A stretch of DNA of 64,000 bases from Chelatococcus asaccharovorans (lineage in GTDB: Bacteria; Pseudomonadota; Alphaproteobacteria; Rhizobiales; Beijerinckiaceae). Below the pieces are notes generated by a model that saw only the letters and a program-made list of their open reading frames with translations, made no database searches and had not been told where the DNA came from. Positions 1 to 8,815 of the stretch are shown here, one piece after another; positions within the stretch are counted from its first letter, which is position 1, and every line of letters begins with the position of its first letter. Position numbers and translations under genes: made by a program. The stretch spans positions 8,631 to 72,630 of the forward strand of contig NZ_QJJK01000004.1 in NCBI RefSeq assembly GCF_003201475.1, in the 5' to 3' direction.

Positions 1-348
1 GGGCGAGATAGGCATATTCGCCGGCGCTCTCCGCGTCCCACCACATGGCGCAGAGGTGGTGGCCGCCGACGGGCGGGTCGGCCTCCAGCACCCTGAGGTC
101 GAGCCCCGCGCCGGAGAAACTCAGGATCTCGCGCGGCAGCAGCGCCGCGCCGGTGCCGGCATTGGCCAGCCGCGCGATGACCATCAGCGGGTTGCAGGTA
201 TTCAGCCTGAGTGGCTTCAGGCCGCGCGCGCCGAACCACATCCGAATGGTGGTGAACAGCCCGGAGCGCGGGCTGTTGGTAAAGATCGGCAGGCCGACGC
301 GCTTTTCCAGCGTGGCCACATCCCCATCGAAGGCGAGACGGCGCCCGA
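1..348 (-). pseudogene. Truncated LysR-family regulator copy (C-terminal part, runs off the window)
   Basis: This stretch is nearly base-for-base identical to 2448-2795, which encodes the C-terminal effector-domain half of the intact LysR gene at 2386-3303; the offset is a constant 2447. The similarity stops abruptly near 348, so the DNA-binding N-terminal half is missing. The 3' end lies left of the window, so whether the stop codon survives cannot be seen. It is a partial duplication, not a working regulator. The two copies bracket the RTX gene and the IS630 remnant, so the region has probably been rearranged by a duplication or insertion event. Confidence 0.8.
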
Positions 349-740
349 GCTTGCTGACGCCGGCTGTGCCGCGTCAGGCGCCTGCGCTATGGGCAGGCGC
401 GCGCGCCATGCCTTGTCAGGAAACGCGCCCAGAATGCGACGTTTCCAGCTTGCCCTGAAGGCACGACGCTTGCTCCGAGGTGTAATATTTGCCGTATGGT
501 TGTGGTAATGACTTGTTATTCCGTAAGCCGTTATGCGCTGCATTGGTGTGAGCGTTGATATTTTTCTTACGGAAAAATATATATATTTATCGATACTTGC
601 GACAATGGCCGCTGGAAGGGGGGGTAGAACAGGCTTGCTGTGTGCTTGTCTGAGTATTAAGAACACTGTATAGCCGCCGCTGCGGCAGACGCCTTAGCTT
701 GTGGCCTGGCCTGCCCCTTTTGTCTTGAGAGGATCCGACC
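349..740. other. Gene-free stretch upstream of the RTX gene, with AT-rich probable promoter
   Basis: No convincing gene is seen. A perfect 8-bp stem (378-385 with 393-400, loop 386-392) lies just beyond the end of the truncated lysR copy. From about 545 to 600 the sequence becomes strikingly AT-rich, with runs of T and A around a TTAC centre and a stretch of alternating TA. This is the most AT-rich spot in the left part of the window and the likeliest promoter or bending region for the RTX gene at 741. A GAGAGGA ribosome-binding site lies a few bases before that start. Confidence 0.45.
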
Positions 741-1805
741 ATGGCTCTTGATCCAGAAGTAGTGGCGTCTAACGAGAAAGTAATACGTCGCGTTACGCCA
801 ACCCATCCCCAACTGAATGCTCCTGCCAGCGATGGCAGCCACTGGTTCACATTCCCCAATAAGGCGATCAGGACGCAGAACTACGCCGACCTCACTGCTG
901 ATACCGTCCATGTCGACTTCAAGAATGATACGACCGGTGTGAACTTTACAGGCACGAACGGTAACTCCGGTAACGAGAAAGGGAGCGTCGGCTTCGGCCC
1001 GGTCGGTAGCAACGTATTCGACGATAACTTCTACAACATCAACAGCCTCGGTTCTGGTGGCCTTGAGAGTCATGCTGACGGTGACTGGATCAACGCCGGC
1101 TCTGGCGGCGACAACATCGCCGCCGGCGGCGGAAATGACTTCGTCTACACTGGCAAAGGTACGAATTTCGTCAATGCGGGTTCGGGAAATGACTATGTTA
1201 TAACCTGTACCGCGGGCAAGAATTTCATCGCTCTTGGCACCGGTGACGACATCGCCATCTTCAACAACATCGGCCAGGCCACCGTCGGCGGTGCGCAGGT
1301 GTCGGACAACGTGATCTCCGACTTCAGCTACGACGGCAGTGACCTCATCGTTCTCGATGTCAGCAATATGAACAGCAAGTTCGGTGGCAGTCTCGTCAAT
1401 GGCGACGGCGTCTGCCTGAAACCGATCGTCAACCAGCTTGTTGGTCTGAAGGTGGTGTTCCAGATGATCAGCGGCCACACGGATGTGGAGCAGCTGCCGT
1501 TCCGGAGCGCCAATGCTTTCCAGGCCGTTGGTGCGTTCGCCAACAGCCAGGCGCTGGCGAAGTCGCTCCAGTTCGGCGGCGCCAACGAGCTGTCCAGCTC
1601 GCCGGGCTTCGGCAACCTCTCGGTTGACGATGTCCTGATCGTGACCTGGCTTGACAGCGACGGCGACGCCCACGTCTCGGGTGCCAAGATCGTCAGCACG
1701 CAGTTCCAGTTCGATCACCAGACCTACAACTTCGACATCACCGACATCGTCGAGCTGACCGGCGTGATGGCGATCAACTACACCGAACTCGCCTTTACGC
1801 AGTAA
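741..1805 (+). CDS. RTX / hemolysin-type calcium-binding repeat protein, probably secreted
   Basis: A 354-residue protein with no N-terminal signal peptide. Residues about 120-165 hold several glycine/asparagine/aspartate nonapeptides of the RTX type (GGDNIAAGG, GSGNDYVI, GTGDDIAIF), which bind calcium and fold into a parallel beta-roll. The C-terminal 180 residues are beta-rich, acidic and low in lysine, and end in aliphatic and aromatic residues (LAFTQ), as expected of an uncleaved type I secretion signal. No catalytic domain is recognisable, and no type I exporter genes are adjacent. The start has a GAGAGGA Shine-Dalgarno. Its flanks are a broken lysR copy and repeat DNA, so it may have moved with that segment. 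Exact role unknown. Confidence 0.7.
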   Translation: MALDPEVVASNEKVIRRVTPTHPQLNAPASDGSHWFTFPNKAIRTQNYADLTADTVHVDFKNDTTGVNFTGTNGNSGNEKGSVGFGPVGSNVFDDNFYNINSLGSGGLESHADGDWINAGSGGDNIAAGGGNDFVYTGKGTNFVNAGSGNDYVITCTAGKNFIALGTGDDIAIFNNIGQATVGGAQVSDNVISDFSYDGSDLIVLDVSNMNSKFGGSLVNGDGVCLKPIVNQLVGLKVVFQMISGHTDVEQLPFRSANAFQAVGAFANSQALAKSLQFGGANELSSSPGFGNLSVDDVLIVTWLDSDGDAHVSGAKIVSTQFQFDHQTYNFDITDIVELTGVMAINYTELAFTQ

Positions 1806-1869
1806 GCGTAAGGAAAATCATCCAATTCCCGTGGGTGACAGCGTTTCAGGATTCGGCGCACGCGCCGGG

Positions 1870-1901
1870 CCCTAGTTTTCAATACCATGCATGCTGACTT
1901 T
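1870..1901. repeat. Direct repeat, left copy (32 bp)
   Basis: This 32-bp string beginning CCCTAGTTTTCAATACC recurs at 2087-2118 with one mismatch. The two copies flank the palindromic element at 1915-2059. Confidence 0.8.
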
Positions 1902-1914
1902 ATACGGAACCGTG

Positions 1915-2059
1915 ATGTCATTCCGGGGCGGGCCGGAAGGCCCGAGCCCGGAACCCATGAACACCACGCTTAACCGGGGAGGCCCAGTCCGATGCGTCTT
2001 TTCTCGGGCCGCGTGTTTATGGATCCCGGGCTCGTTGCTGCGCAACGCCCCGGGATGAC
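1915..2059. repeat. Dispersed palindromic repeat element
   Basis: The outer arms (GTCATTCCGGGGCG near 1917-1930 and CGCCCCGGGATGAC near 2046-2059) are inverted near-copies. A second inner pair (GAGCCCGGAACCCATGAACA and TGTTTATGGATCCCGGGCTC) is also inverted. Such GTCATTCC...GGGATGAC elements are typical intergenic repeats of Rhizobiales genomes, and a related one lies at 25891-26021. It could form a long hairpin and act as a transcription stop behind the RTX gene. Confidence 0.7.
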
Positions 2060-2086
2060 CGTGGGATTCCATCCAAATACAGCATG

Positions 2087-2118
2087 CCCTAGTTTTCAAT
2101 ACCATGCATGCCGACTTT
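2087..2118. repeat. Direct repeat, right copy (32 bp)
   Basis: Second copy of the 32-bp repeat at 1870-1901 (31 of 32 bases identical). The pair may be a duplication made when the palindromic element between them was inserted, or a remnant of tandem duplication. Confidence 0.8.
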
Positions 2119-2171
2119 CCAATCTGAGGCCGCACCGGTCGCCATGCCCGATCCTCGCACCGGAGGAAGTT

Positions 2172-2378
2172 ATGAAGGCGCAGCCGATCACGCTTTCCGA
2201 GACCGCGCGTCTTGAACTCGAGCACTGGATGGAGACCGCCTCTCCCGATGAACAGGTGCGGGCGCGGTGCATTCTCCTTGCCGCCGCAGGCGCGCGGAAC
2301 AATGTCATCAGCGAAACCGTCAACCTCTCCGAGCAGGCCGTAGGGAAATACTCACCGGCTGAGAACTGCATCGGATGA
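2172..2378 (+). pseudogene. IS630-family transposase remnant (N-terminal helix-turn-helix part)
   Basis: The ATG at 2172 has a strong GGAGGAAG ribosome-binding site. The translation (LSETARLELEHWM, then QVRARCILLAAAGARNN and SEQAVGKY) matches the start of IS630-type transposases, where a helix-turn-helix follows an LL-A-G-N motif. The similarity breaks off after the second helix near 2347 and the frame ends at 2378, so the DDE catalytic domain is entirely missing. It is a dead fragment next to the 3' end of the lysR gene and was probably involved in the local duplication. Confidence 0.6.
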
Positions 2379-2393
2379 TTCCATCTCAGCCGG
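2355..2393 (-). terminator. Hairpin overlapping the lysR stop codon
   Basis: A perfect 10-bp inverted repeat (CCGGCTGAGA at 2355-2364, TCTCAGCCGG at 2384-2393) with a 19-nt loop spans the end of the lysR gene on the minus strand. No T-run follows, so a classic Rho-independent terminator is uncertain. The arm on the IS630 side lies exactly at the junction of the remnant, so it could instead mark the edge of the rearrangement. Confidence 0.45.
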
Positions 2394-3303
2394 ATTTGCT
2401 CTTGGCGGAATGGTCCGCCTGGGCAAGGGCGATGTGCCGTGCCATATCGGCGAGATAGGCATATTCGCCGGCGCTCTCCGCGTCCCACCACATGGCGCAG
2501 AGGTGGTGGCCGCCGACGGGCGGGTCGGCCTCCAGCACCCTGAGGTCGAGCCCCGCGCCGGAGAAACTCAGGATCTCGCGGGGCAGCAGCGCCGCGCCGG
2601 TGCCGGCATTGGCCAGCCGCGCGATGACCGTCAGCGGGTTGCAGGTATTCAGCCGTAGCGGTTTCAGGCCGCGGGTGCCGAACCACATCTGAATGGTGGT
2701 GAACAGACCGGATGGAGGGCTGTTGGTAAAGATCGGCAGGCCGACGAGCTTTTCCGGGGTCGCCACATCCCCATCGAAGGCGAGATGGCGCCCGACGACC
2801 CAGACGAGATCGATCTGCCAGAGCGGCGTGATGACGATTTTTTCGTGGGCGCGCGGCTGGGACAGAAAGGCGATGTCGATAGCCCGGTCGAGCAGAAGCT
2901 GCTCGAGCCGCGTGCTGAAATCCACCGTGACATCAACTTGCAGGCTTGGATGCCGGGCCGCTATCGCCGCGAGCAGATCCGGCAGGATCCGCGCCGCGAA
3001 GGAATCGGCCGCGCCGATGCGCAGAAGGCCGCGGCCCGGTAAATCCTCGCGTGAGCGGCGCTGCACCAGCTCCGCATGGGCCAGCATGCGCTCCACGTCG
3101 CCGTAGATGCTCGCGCCGAGCGACGTCGGCACGGGGCGATACAGAGATCGATCGAAAAGCTCACCGCCAAGGATGCGCTCGAGCTCCTTCACGCGCAGGC
3201 TGACGGTCGGCTGGGAGAGGTTGAGATGTGCAGCCGCGGCACGAAAACCGCCGAGGCGGGCCACCCAGTAGAAGGCCTCTGCCTGACCGAAGGTGTAGCG
3301 CAT
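2386..3303 (-). CDS. LysR-family transcriptional regulator
   Basis: A 305-residue regulator, normal length for the family. The N-terminus (FGQAEAFYWVARLGGFRAAA, then LNLSQPTVSLRVKELE) is the typical winged helix-turn-helix. The rest is a periplasmic-binding-protein-like effector domain. An upstream in-frame start at 3369 exists, but the ATG at 3303 gives the usual LysR N-terminus and is preferred. The gene is divergent from the ABC importer / hyu operon with a 176-bp shared intergenic region, so it very likely controls that operon in response to its substrate. A partial duplicate of its 3' half lies at 1-348. Confidence 0.9.
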   Translation of the reverse strand: MRYTFGQAEAFYWVARLGGFRAAAAHLNLSQPTVSLRVKELERILGGELFDRSLYRPVPTSLGASIYGDVERMLAHAELVQRRSREDLPGRGLLRIGAADSFAARILPDLLAAIAARHPSLQVDVTVDFSTRLEQLLLDRAIDIAFLSQPRAHEKIVITPLWQIDLVWVVGRHLAFDGDVATPEKLVGLPIFTNSPPSGLFTTIQMWFGTRGLKPLRLNTCNPLTVIARLANAGTGAALLPREILSFSGAGLDLRVLEADPPVGGHHLCAMWWDAESAGEYAYLADMARHIALAQADHSAKSKSG

Positions 3304-3479
3304 GGTTGGGATCGCGATCCATTGGCGCCGCGTATGTCGCCATTCGACATGATAGCCAATTCCAATCAAGTGGCCAAGTCTTCTTATTTTTTTTCAGTGC
3401 CATCCCGGTGATACGCTGACTGGATTGGCCGCGCCCTCGTGTCCCGCGCGGTGACCGTCACAAAAAGAGGGGGACTTCG
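3304..3479. promoter_or_regulatory. Divergent promoter region between lysR and the importer/hyu operon
   Basis: A 176-bp gap separates the divergent starts. It contains an AT-rich run near 3381-3393 and, before the importer start, a GAGGGGGA ribosome-binding site. By LysR convention the operator should lie here, but I could not pick a single convincing T-N11-A box. Confidence 0.5.
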
Positions 3480-5039
3480 ATGGATCATATTCAGACAGAC
3501 CGTCGCCGCTTGCTTGCCGGGGGTGCCGCGGGGGCGTTAGCCTCCTTTCTGCCAGCCAGTCTGCTCCATGCCCAACCCAACGACGGCAAGACGCTGACGA
3601 TCGTGCTGCCGAGCAACCCGATCACCATCGATCCGATCAACCAGCTCAATCATGATGCGATGGTACTGGGACAAACGGTGTTCGAGAACCTGGTCGAATA
3701 TGATGTCGATGGGGTCTTGCGGCCGCAGCTCGCGAAGGCCTCGCCGACGATTTCCGCCGACAAGAAGACCTATGTCTTCGAATTACGCGACGACGTCACG
3801 TTCCAGAACGGCAAGAAGATGACTGCGGAGGACGTGAAGTACAGCTTCGACTATCTGCTCGACCCGGGCAACAAGGCGGCGCGGCGGTCTCTCTTCACGC
3901 GGATCACCAAGGTGACGGTGCTGGCACCGGACAAGGTGCAGTTCGACCTCAGCGAGCCCTATGGTCCGTGGCTTTATTTCCTCACGAAATACATGGGTAT
4001 CTTCCCGGCGGGATCGCGCAAGGAACACGGCGACGACTATTTCAAGTCCCGGCCGGCCGGCGTGGGGACCGGATTCGGTATCTTCGAGGAATGGAAGCCG
4101 AACGACTATATCAGCTTCAAGAAAAACCCGAATTACTGGCAGAAGGGACTGCCGCACTGGGACCGTCTCGTCGTCAAGATGATCCCCGAGGATGCGACCC
4201 GCGTCGCCTATCTCCTGACCAACCAGGTCGATATCATCAGCGCGCCGCCGCCGCGTGAGTTCAACCGCCTGAAGACCATGCCGGGTGTCACCGGTGGCTC
4301 CCGCCCGACGCTGGGCGGTGCGCTCTTGATGTACACCAACACCCTCAAGCCGCCGCTCGACGACGTGAACTTCCGCAAGGCGATTTCCTGCGCCATCGAC
4401 CGCAAGACGATCGGCGAGAAGGTCTATTACGGGCTGCTCGAGCCGTCCGCCGTGCCGGCGCCTTCACGGGGCTGGTGGTACAACGCGGAGGCCGACAAGG
4501 AACTCGGCTTCAATCTCGATCGCGCCAAGGAATTCCTCGCGAAATCGAAGTATCCGAATGGTGCCGAGCTCGACATCAGCATCCAGGCGGAGCCTTATCT
4601 GCTGGACACCAAGGATGCCGCCATCTTCGTGCAGGCGCAGCTTGCCAAGATCGGCGTCAAGGTCAATCTCAAGGTCTATGAATTCTCGGTTCTCATCCAG
4701 CAGGCAATTCGGGGAGAGCACCAGATGGCCTTGCAGGTCTTCATGTCGCCCGGCGAGCCAAGCTATATCATCCAGGTCTGCCTGACGCCGGATCAGGTTC
4801 TATCGAAGAGCACAGGCTATAACAACCCGGAGATGAATGCCTTGCTCGCGGCGGCCTTTGCCGAGACGGAGCAGGAGAAGCTCAAGGATATCTATGGCAA
4901 GATACAGACGCTCGCCGCGCGTGACGCGCCTCTCGGTGTGCTCGGCTATGTTCACGCCTCGAATCTCTGGCGGGATACTGTGAAGGACTTCAAGGTCAAC
5001 CAGGGATTGACCATGTTTGTCGGCGAGACCAAAGTCTAG
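3480..5039 (+). CDS. ABC importer substrate-binding protein, oligopeptide (DppA/SBP_bac_5) family
   Basis: A 519-residue periplasmic binding protein. The first 32 residues (DRRRLLAGGAAGAL, ending in HAQ) are a twin-arginine-type signal peptide. The mature protein has SBP family 5 features: DPINQLNHDAMVLGQTVFENL near the start, FELRDDVTFQNGK, and DVNFRKAISCAIDRKTI in the middle. It should capture a peptide-like or amide-containing ligand for the two permeases and two ATPases that follow at once. It is the first gene of an operon that runs through hyuAB and a PLP enzyme to 13874. The ligand is not given by the sequence; the downstream hydantoinase/oxoprolinase genes suggest a cyclic amide or modified amino acid rather than a plain dipeptide. 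Confidence 0.9.
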   Translation: MDHIQTDRRRLLAGGAAGALASFLPASLLHAQPNDGKTLTIVLPSNPITIDPINQLNHDAMVLGQTVFENLVEYDVDGVLRPQLAKASPTISADKKTYVFELRDDVTFQNGKKMTAEDVKYSFDYLLDPGNKAARRSLFTRITKVTVLAPDKVQFDLSEPYGPWLYFLTKYMGIFPAGSRKEHGDDYFKSRPAGVGTGFGIFEEWKPNDYISFKKNPNYWQKGLPHWDRLVVKMIPEDATRVAYLLTNQVDIISAPPPREFNRLKTMPGVTGGSRPTLGGALLMYTNTLKPPLDDVNFRKAISCAIDRKTIGEKVYYGLLEPSAVPAPSRGWWYNAEADKELGFNLDRAKEFLAKSKYPNGAELDISIQAEPYLLDTKDAAIFVQAQLAKIGVKVNLKVYEFSVLIQQAIRGEHQMALQVFMSPGEPSYIIQVCLTPDQVLSKSTGYNNPEMNALLAAAFAETEQEKLKDIYGKIQTLAARDAPLGVLGYVHASNLWRDTVKDFKVNQGLTMFVGETKV

Positions 5040-5054
5040 ACGCGGCCGGATCCC

Positions 5055-6002
5055 ATGTTTCGCCTCGTTGCCGGCCGCATGCTGTCGTCCATTGGTACGC
5101 TGTTGTTCGTCGGGCTGGCGCTGTTCCTCCTGACACGCTCCGGGCCGGGCTCTCCGGCGCGGATCGTTCTGGGTGCGGACGCCACCCAGCAGCAGATCGC
5201 GCAATTCGAGGAGAGCCACGGCCTCGATCGGCCGGTTCTCGTGCAGTATGGATCGTGGCTGGCGGATGTCGTCCTGCGCGGAGACTTTGGAAAATCCTTC
5301 GTCACCGGCCGCGATGTCGCGGTTGAAATCTCGGCATCGCTTCCGGTGACGTTATCGATCGTGCTTCTGGCCTTCCTGATTGCGCTGGTTTTCGGCCTCG
5401 CCATCGGCATCGCGGCCGCCTTGAATCCGGGGGGCGTATTCGACAGGCTGGCGCGGCTGGGCGCCGTCGTCGGCCTGTCGATACCGGCCTTCTGGCTGGG
5501 CATCATCCTCATCCGCTTCATCGCGGTGGATCTGCGGCTCCTGCCGCCCGGCGGCTATGCGCCGCTCTCGGCGGGGCTCATGGTGCATGTGCAAACCATT
5601 CTGATGCCCGCGGTCTCGCTCGCCGTCTACTACATCGCCGTGCTGGCGCGGATGACGCAGGCGAGCCTGCAGGAGGCGCTCAGGGGGGACTATGTGCGCA
5701 CCGCGCGCGCCATGGGGCTTCCGTCCTGGAAAGTCGTCGCCTATGCGCTCGTCAACGCCTTGCCACCGGTCATCAATCTGGCCGCGCTCTCCTTCGGCTA
5801 TATGTTCGGCTGGGCCTTGATCATCGAACAGGTCTTCAATGTTCCGGGGCTGTCCCGCGCTCTGCTGAATGCGATCTCGCAGCGCGATTTCCTGCTCTTA
5901 CAGGGTATCGTCTTCCTGTTCACCGTCATCTTCGTTCTCGCGAATCTCATCGCCGATCTCGTCAACCGCACCCTGGACCCTCGCCAGAGGAGCACGGCAT
6001 GA
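5055..6002 (+). CDS. ABC importer permease, DppB family
   Basis: A 315-residue integral membrane protein with an N-terminal transmembrane segment, a short periplasmic loop (FEESHGLDRPVLVQYGSWL) and five further helices. The EAA coupling motif (EALRGDYVRTARAMGLP) is clear, and the C-terminus (LLLQGIVFLFTVIFVLANLIADLVN) is typical of DppB/OppB. It forms the heterodimeric channel with the next protein. It starts 15 bp after the binding-protein gene and its stop overlaps the next start by 4 bp (ATGA), showing translational coupling. Confidence 0.92.
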   Translation: MFRLVAGRMLSSIGTLLFVGLALFLLTRSGPGSPARIVLGADATQQQIAQFEESHGLDRPVLVQYGSWLADVVLRGDFGKSFVTGRDVAVEISASLPVTLSIVLLAFLIALVFGLAIGIAAALNPGGVFDRLARLGAVVGLSIPAFWLGIILIRFIAVDLRLLPPGGYAPLSAGLMVHVQTILMPAVSLAVYYIAVLARMTQASLQEALRGDYVRTARAMGLPSWKVVAYALVNALPPVINLAALSFGYMFGWALIIEQVFNVPGLSRALLNAISQRDFLLLQGIVFLFTVIFVLANLIADLVNRTLDPRQRSTA

Positions 6003-6883
6003 ACCACTGGTCGCAAGCTCTCCGCGCCGTGGACTGGACCGGCTGGCTCGGCGCCGCCTTCGTCGTGCTGATGCTTGGCAGCGCCGTGTTCGCGCCGTTC
6101 ATCGCGCCGTTCGATCCGATCGAGGTCAGGCTGGAGGACAGGCTCGCTGCGCCGGATGCGGTCCATTGGCTGGGCACCGATCAGGCCGGCCGCGATGTGT
6201 TCAGCCGCGTCATCTATGGCGCGCGCGCCTCGCTCACCGTGGGGATCGGCGCGGTGGTCATCGGCGCACTCATCGGCGTGTCGGCGGGGCTGTTCGCGGC
6301 CTACAAGGGTGGGCTGGGCGACCAGCTCGTCATGCGCATCATCGATGGCATCGCCGCGATCCCGCTGCTCGTCTGGGCCATCGCCATCGTCGGCATCCTC
6401 GGGGTTGGCCCGGTGCAGATCGGGCCAGTGGCGCTGCCGAACGAGGCGAAGATCGTGCTGCTGGTCGGCGTGCTGTTTTCGCCCGTGTTCGGTCGCGTCA
6501 CCTATGCCGTCGCGCAGCGCGTGGTGCGTGCCGATTTCGTCAAGGCGCGCCTGCTGCAGGGCGCGCGACACCGCGATATCGTGCTGGGCGACATCCTGCC
6601 CAACTGCCTCTCGCCGATCATCGTCCAGGCGACGCTGCTGGTCGCCATCGGTATTGTCATCGAGGCTTCCGTCAGCTTCGTCGGGCTGGGGGTACAGCCG
6701 CCGAGCCCGAGCTGGGGCACCATGCTGTCGGATGCCCGCAGCGCCATCTATTCCGGCGAGTGGTGGCTGCCGGTCTTCCCGGGCCTCGCCATCTCGCTCA
6801 CGGTGGTCGGGTTCAACCTGCTCGGCGATGCCGTGCGTGACCTGTTCGATCCGCGCAGCGAAGCCAGGACGCTGGTCGCATGA
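5999..6883 (+). CDS. ABC importer permease, DppC family
   Basis: A 294-residue inner-membrane protein and partner of the DppB-type permease. It has an N-terminal helix, the family-typical stretch HWLGTDQAGRDVFSRVIYGAR, and an EAA loop (ADFVKARLLQGARHRDIVLG). Near the C-terminus it carries SFVGLGVQPPSPSWGTMLSD, a hallmark of DppC/OppC. It overlaps both neighbours by 4 bp. Nothing is truncated or out of place, and the substrate range is set by the binding protein. Confidence 0.93.
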   Translation: MNHWSQALRAVDWTGWLGAAFVVLMLGSAVFAPFIAPFDPIEVRLEDRLAAPDAVHWLGTDQAGRDVFSRVIYGARASLTVGIGAVVIGALIGVSAGLFAAYKGGLGDQLVMRIIDGIAAIPLLVWAIAIVGILGVGPVQIGPVALPNEAKIVLLVGVLFSPVFGRVTYAVAQRVVRADFVKARLLQGARHRDIVLGDILPNCLSPIIVQATLLVAIGIVIEASVSFVGLGVQPPSPSWGTMLSDARSAIYSGEWWLPVFPGLAISLTVVGFNLLGDAVRDLFDPRSEARTLVA

Positions 6884-7875
6884 GCACGGTTGGAACGAGC
6901 CCGTCCGCGACGAGCAGCCCCCTTCTGGCCATAGAAGGACTGCGCGTCGGCTTCCGCGCGGCAGGTGGCGGCGTGATCGAGGCGGTGCGCGGCGTGGACT
7001 TCACGGTGGCGCCCGGCGAGGCCGTCGGCATCGTCGGGGAGTCCGGTTCCGGCAAGAGTCTCAGCATGTTGGCGGTGATGCGCCTGCTCGGCAGCACCGC
7101 CGGCATCACCGGCGGGCGCATCACATTCGATGGGCGCGATCTCACGGCGCTCGGCGAGGCGGAGATGCGCAGGCTCCGCGGTCGCGACCTGGCTATGGTG
7201 TTCCAGGACCCGCAGAGCTCGCTCAATCCGGCGCTCACCATCGGACGGCAGATTGCCGATGTGGTCCGCGCCCATCGCGGCGTCGGCCAGACCGAGGCGA
7301 GGCGGGTGGCGGCCGAGGCCCTGGAGCGGGTCGGCATCCGCGACGCGGGGAGGCGCCTCGATGCCTATCCCCATGAGTTCTCCGGCGGCATGCGTCAGCG
7401 CGCGCTGATCGCCATGGCGATCGCCTGCCGTCCGCGCCTTCTGATCGCCGATGAGCCGACGACAGCGCTCGATGTGACGGTGCAGGCGCAGATTGTCGAC
7501 CTGATCGCCGATTTGCGCCGCGATCTCGGCCTTGCGGTCGTCTTCATCTCCCACAATTTGCAGCTCGTCGCGGAGATCGTCGACCGCGTCGTCGTCATGT
7601 ATGGCGGCAAGGTCGTCGAAGATGGGCCCGTCGAGACCATCGAGCGCGCCGCGCGCCATCCCTATACCAGGCTGCTGCGATCCTGCGTGCCGCGGCTGGA
7701 TGGGCCGGTCGGGCCGCTCGCGACCATCGAGGGAACGCCGCCGCGCCTCGGCCGCATGCCGGCAGGTTGCCCGTTCGAGCCGCGCTGCCCCTGCCGCGAG
7801 GCCCTCTGCGCGACGGAGATGCCGCCTCTGGTCGCCGCCGAGGCGCATCGGCTCGCCTGCTGGAGGCCGCAATGA
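6880..7875 (+). CDS. ABC importer ATPase, DppD family
   Basis: A 331-residue nucleotide-binding subunit with Walker A GESGSGKSL, Q-loop VFQDPQSSLNP, signature FSGGMRQRALIA, Walker B LLIADEPTTALD and H-loop FISHN. The C-terminal oligopeptide-transporter extension (CPFEPRCPCREALC) carries the cysteines that bind an iron-sulfur cluster in some homologues. It is the first of two ATPases that power the importer and is coupled to its neighbours by 4-bp overlaps. Confidence 0.93.
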   Translation: MSTVGTSPSATSSPLLAIEGLRVGFRAAGGGVIEAVRGVDFTVAPGEAVGIVGESGSGKSLSMLAVMRLLGSTAGITGGRITFDGRDLTALGEAEMRRLRGRDLAMVFQDPQSSLNPALTIGRQIADVVRAHRGVGQTEARRVAAEALERVGIRDAGRRLDAYPHEFSGGMRQRALIAMAIACRPRLLIADEPTTALDVTVQAQIVDLIADLRRDLGLAVVFISHNLQLVAEIVDRVVVMYGGKVVEDGPVETIERAARHPYTRLLRSCVPRLDGPVGPLATIEGTPPRLGRMPAGCPFEPRCPCREALCATEMPPLVAAEAHRLACWRPQ

Positions 7876-8783
7876 GCGAGCCCCTCCTGTCCCTCCAGGG
7901 CGTCAGCAAATCATACCCGCGCGGCGGCTTCCTCGACAGGATGCTGGCGCGGGCCAAGCCGTTTGTCGCGCTCGACAACGTCTCGCTCGATATCCACCGG
8001 GGCGACGTGGTGGGCATCGTCGGCGAGAGCGGGTCCGGCAAATCAACCCTGGCCAGTCTCGCGGTCGGGCTCATCGCCCCCACCGCGGGCCAGATCCTGC
8101 TCGATGGCGCGGATCTCACTGAACTGATGCGCGATCATGCCGGGCCGTGGCGTCGGCGCGTGCAGATGGCGTTCCAGGATTCGAGCAGCGCGCTCAATCC
8201 ACGCAAGACGGTCGAGCTCTGCCTCGCCGAGACATTGGCGCTGCGTGGCGTTGCCCGCGCTGCGCGGCGGGCAGAGGCCCATGGACTGCTCGCGCTGGTT
8301 GGCCTTGGCGTCGAACTCGCGCCGCGCCTGCCGCACGAGTTGTCCGGCGGGCAACGCCAACGCGTCGGGCTTGCCCGCGCGCTCGCCATGCAGCCGGATA
8401 TCCTCTTCGCCGATGAGCCGGTGTCCGCGCTCGACGTATCGCTTCAGGCGCAGGTGGTGAATCTGCTCGCCCGGCTCACGCGGGAACTCGGCCTGACGCT
8501 CGTGTTCATCAGCCACGACCTTGCCCTTGTCCGCACATTATGTAGCCGGCTCATCGTCATGCGGAATGGTGCCATCGTCGAGCAGGGCGCATGCCGTGAC
8601 GTGCTGGACAATCCGCAACATGCGTACACCAGGCTTTTGATTTCCGCCGTGCCCAAGGGCCTTGCGGGACGAAAAGACCGGCCATCCAGCCAGAACTCTT
8701 TACGGGGTGATGTGTTCGAGCCGCCGCCGACCGCAGTCGATCATGGCGTATTCACGGTTCAAGATTTGGTCGAACGGACCTGA
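7872..8783 (+). CDS. ABC importer ATPase, DppF family
   Basis: A 303-residue second nucleotide-binding subunit with Walker A GESGSGKST, Q-loop AFQDSSSALNPRK, signature LSGGQRQRVGLARAL, Walker B ILFADEPVSALD and H-loop FISHDLA. The ATG at 7872, overlapping the previous stop by 4 bp, was chosen over longer upstream frames because the family motif LLSLQGVSKSYPRGG begins here. The C-terminal 40 residues (after AVPKGLAGR) replace the usual cysteine-rich tail and look non-homologous. It completes the importer before the hyu genes. Confidence 0.92.
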   Translation: MSEPLLSLQGVSKSYPRGGFLDRMLARAKPFVALDNVSLDIHRGDVVGIVGESGSGKSTLASLAVGLIAPTAGQILLDGADLTELMRDHAGPWRRRVQMAFQDSSSALNPRKTVELCLAETLALRGVARAARRAEAHGLLALVGLGVELAPRLPHELSGGQRQRVGLARALAMQPDILFADEPVSALDVSLQAQVVNLLARLTRELGLTLVFISHDLALVRTLCSRLIVMRNGAIVEQGACRDVLDNPQHAYTRLLISAVPKGLAGRKDRPSSQNSLRGDVFEPPPTAVDHGVFTVQDLVERT

Positions 8784-8815
8784 ACGCTTAACAATGGAAT
8801 GTCGAGACGACATCA

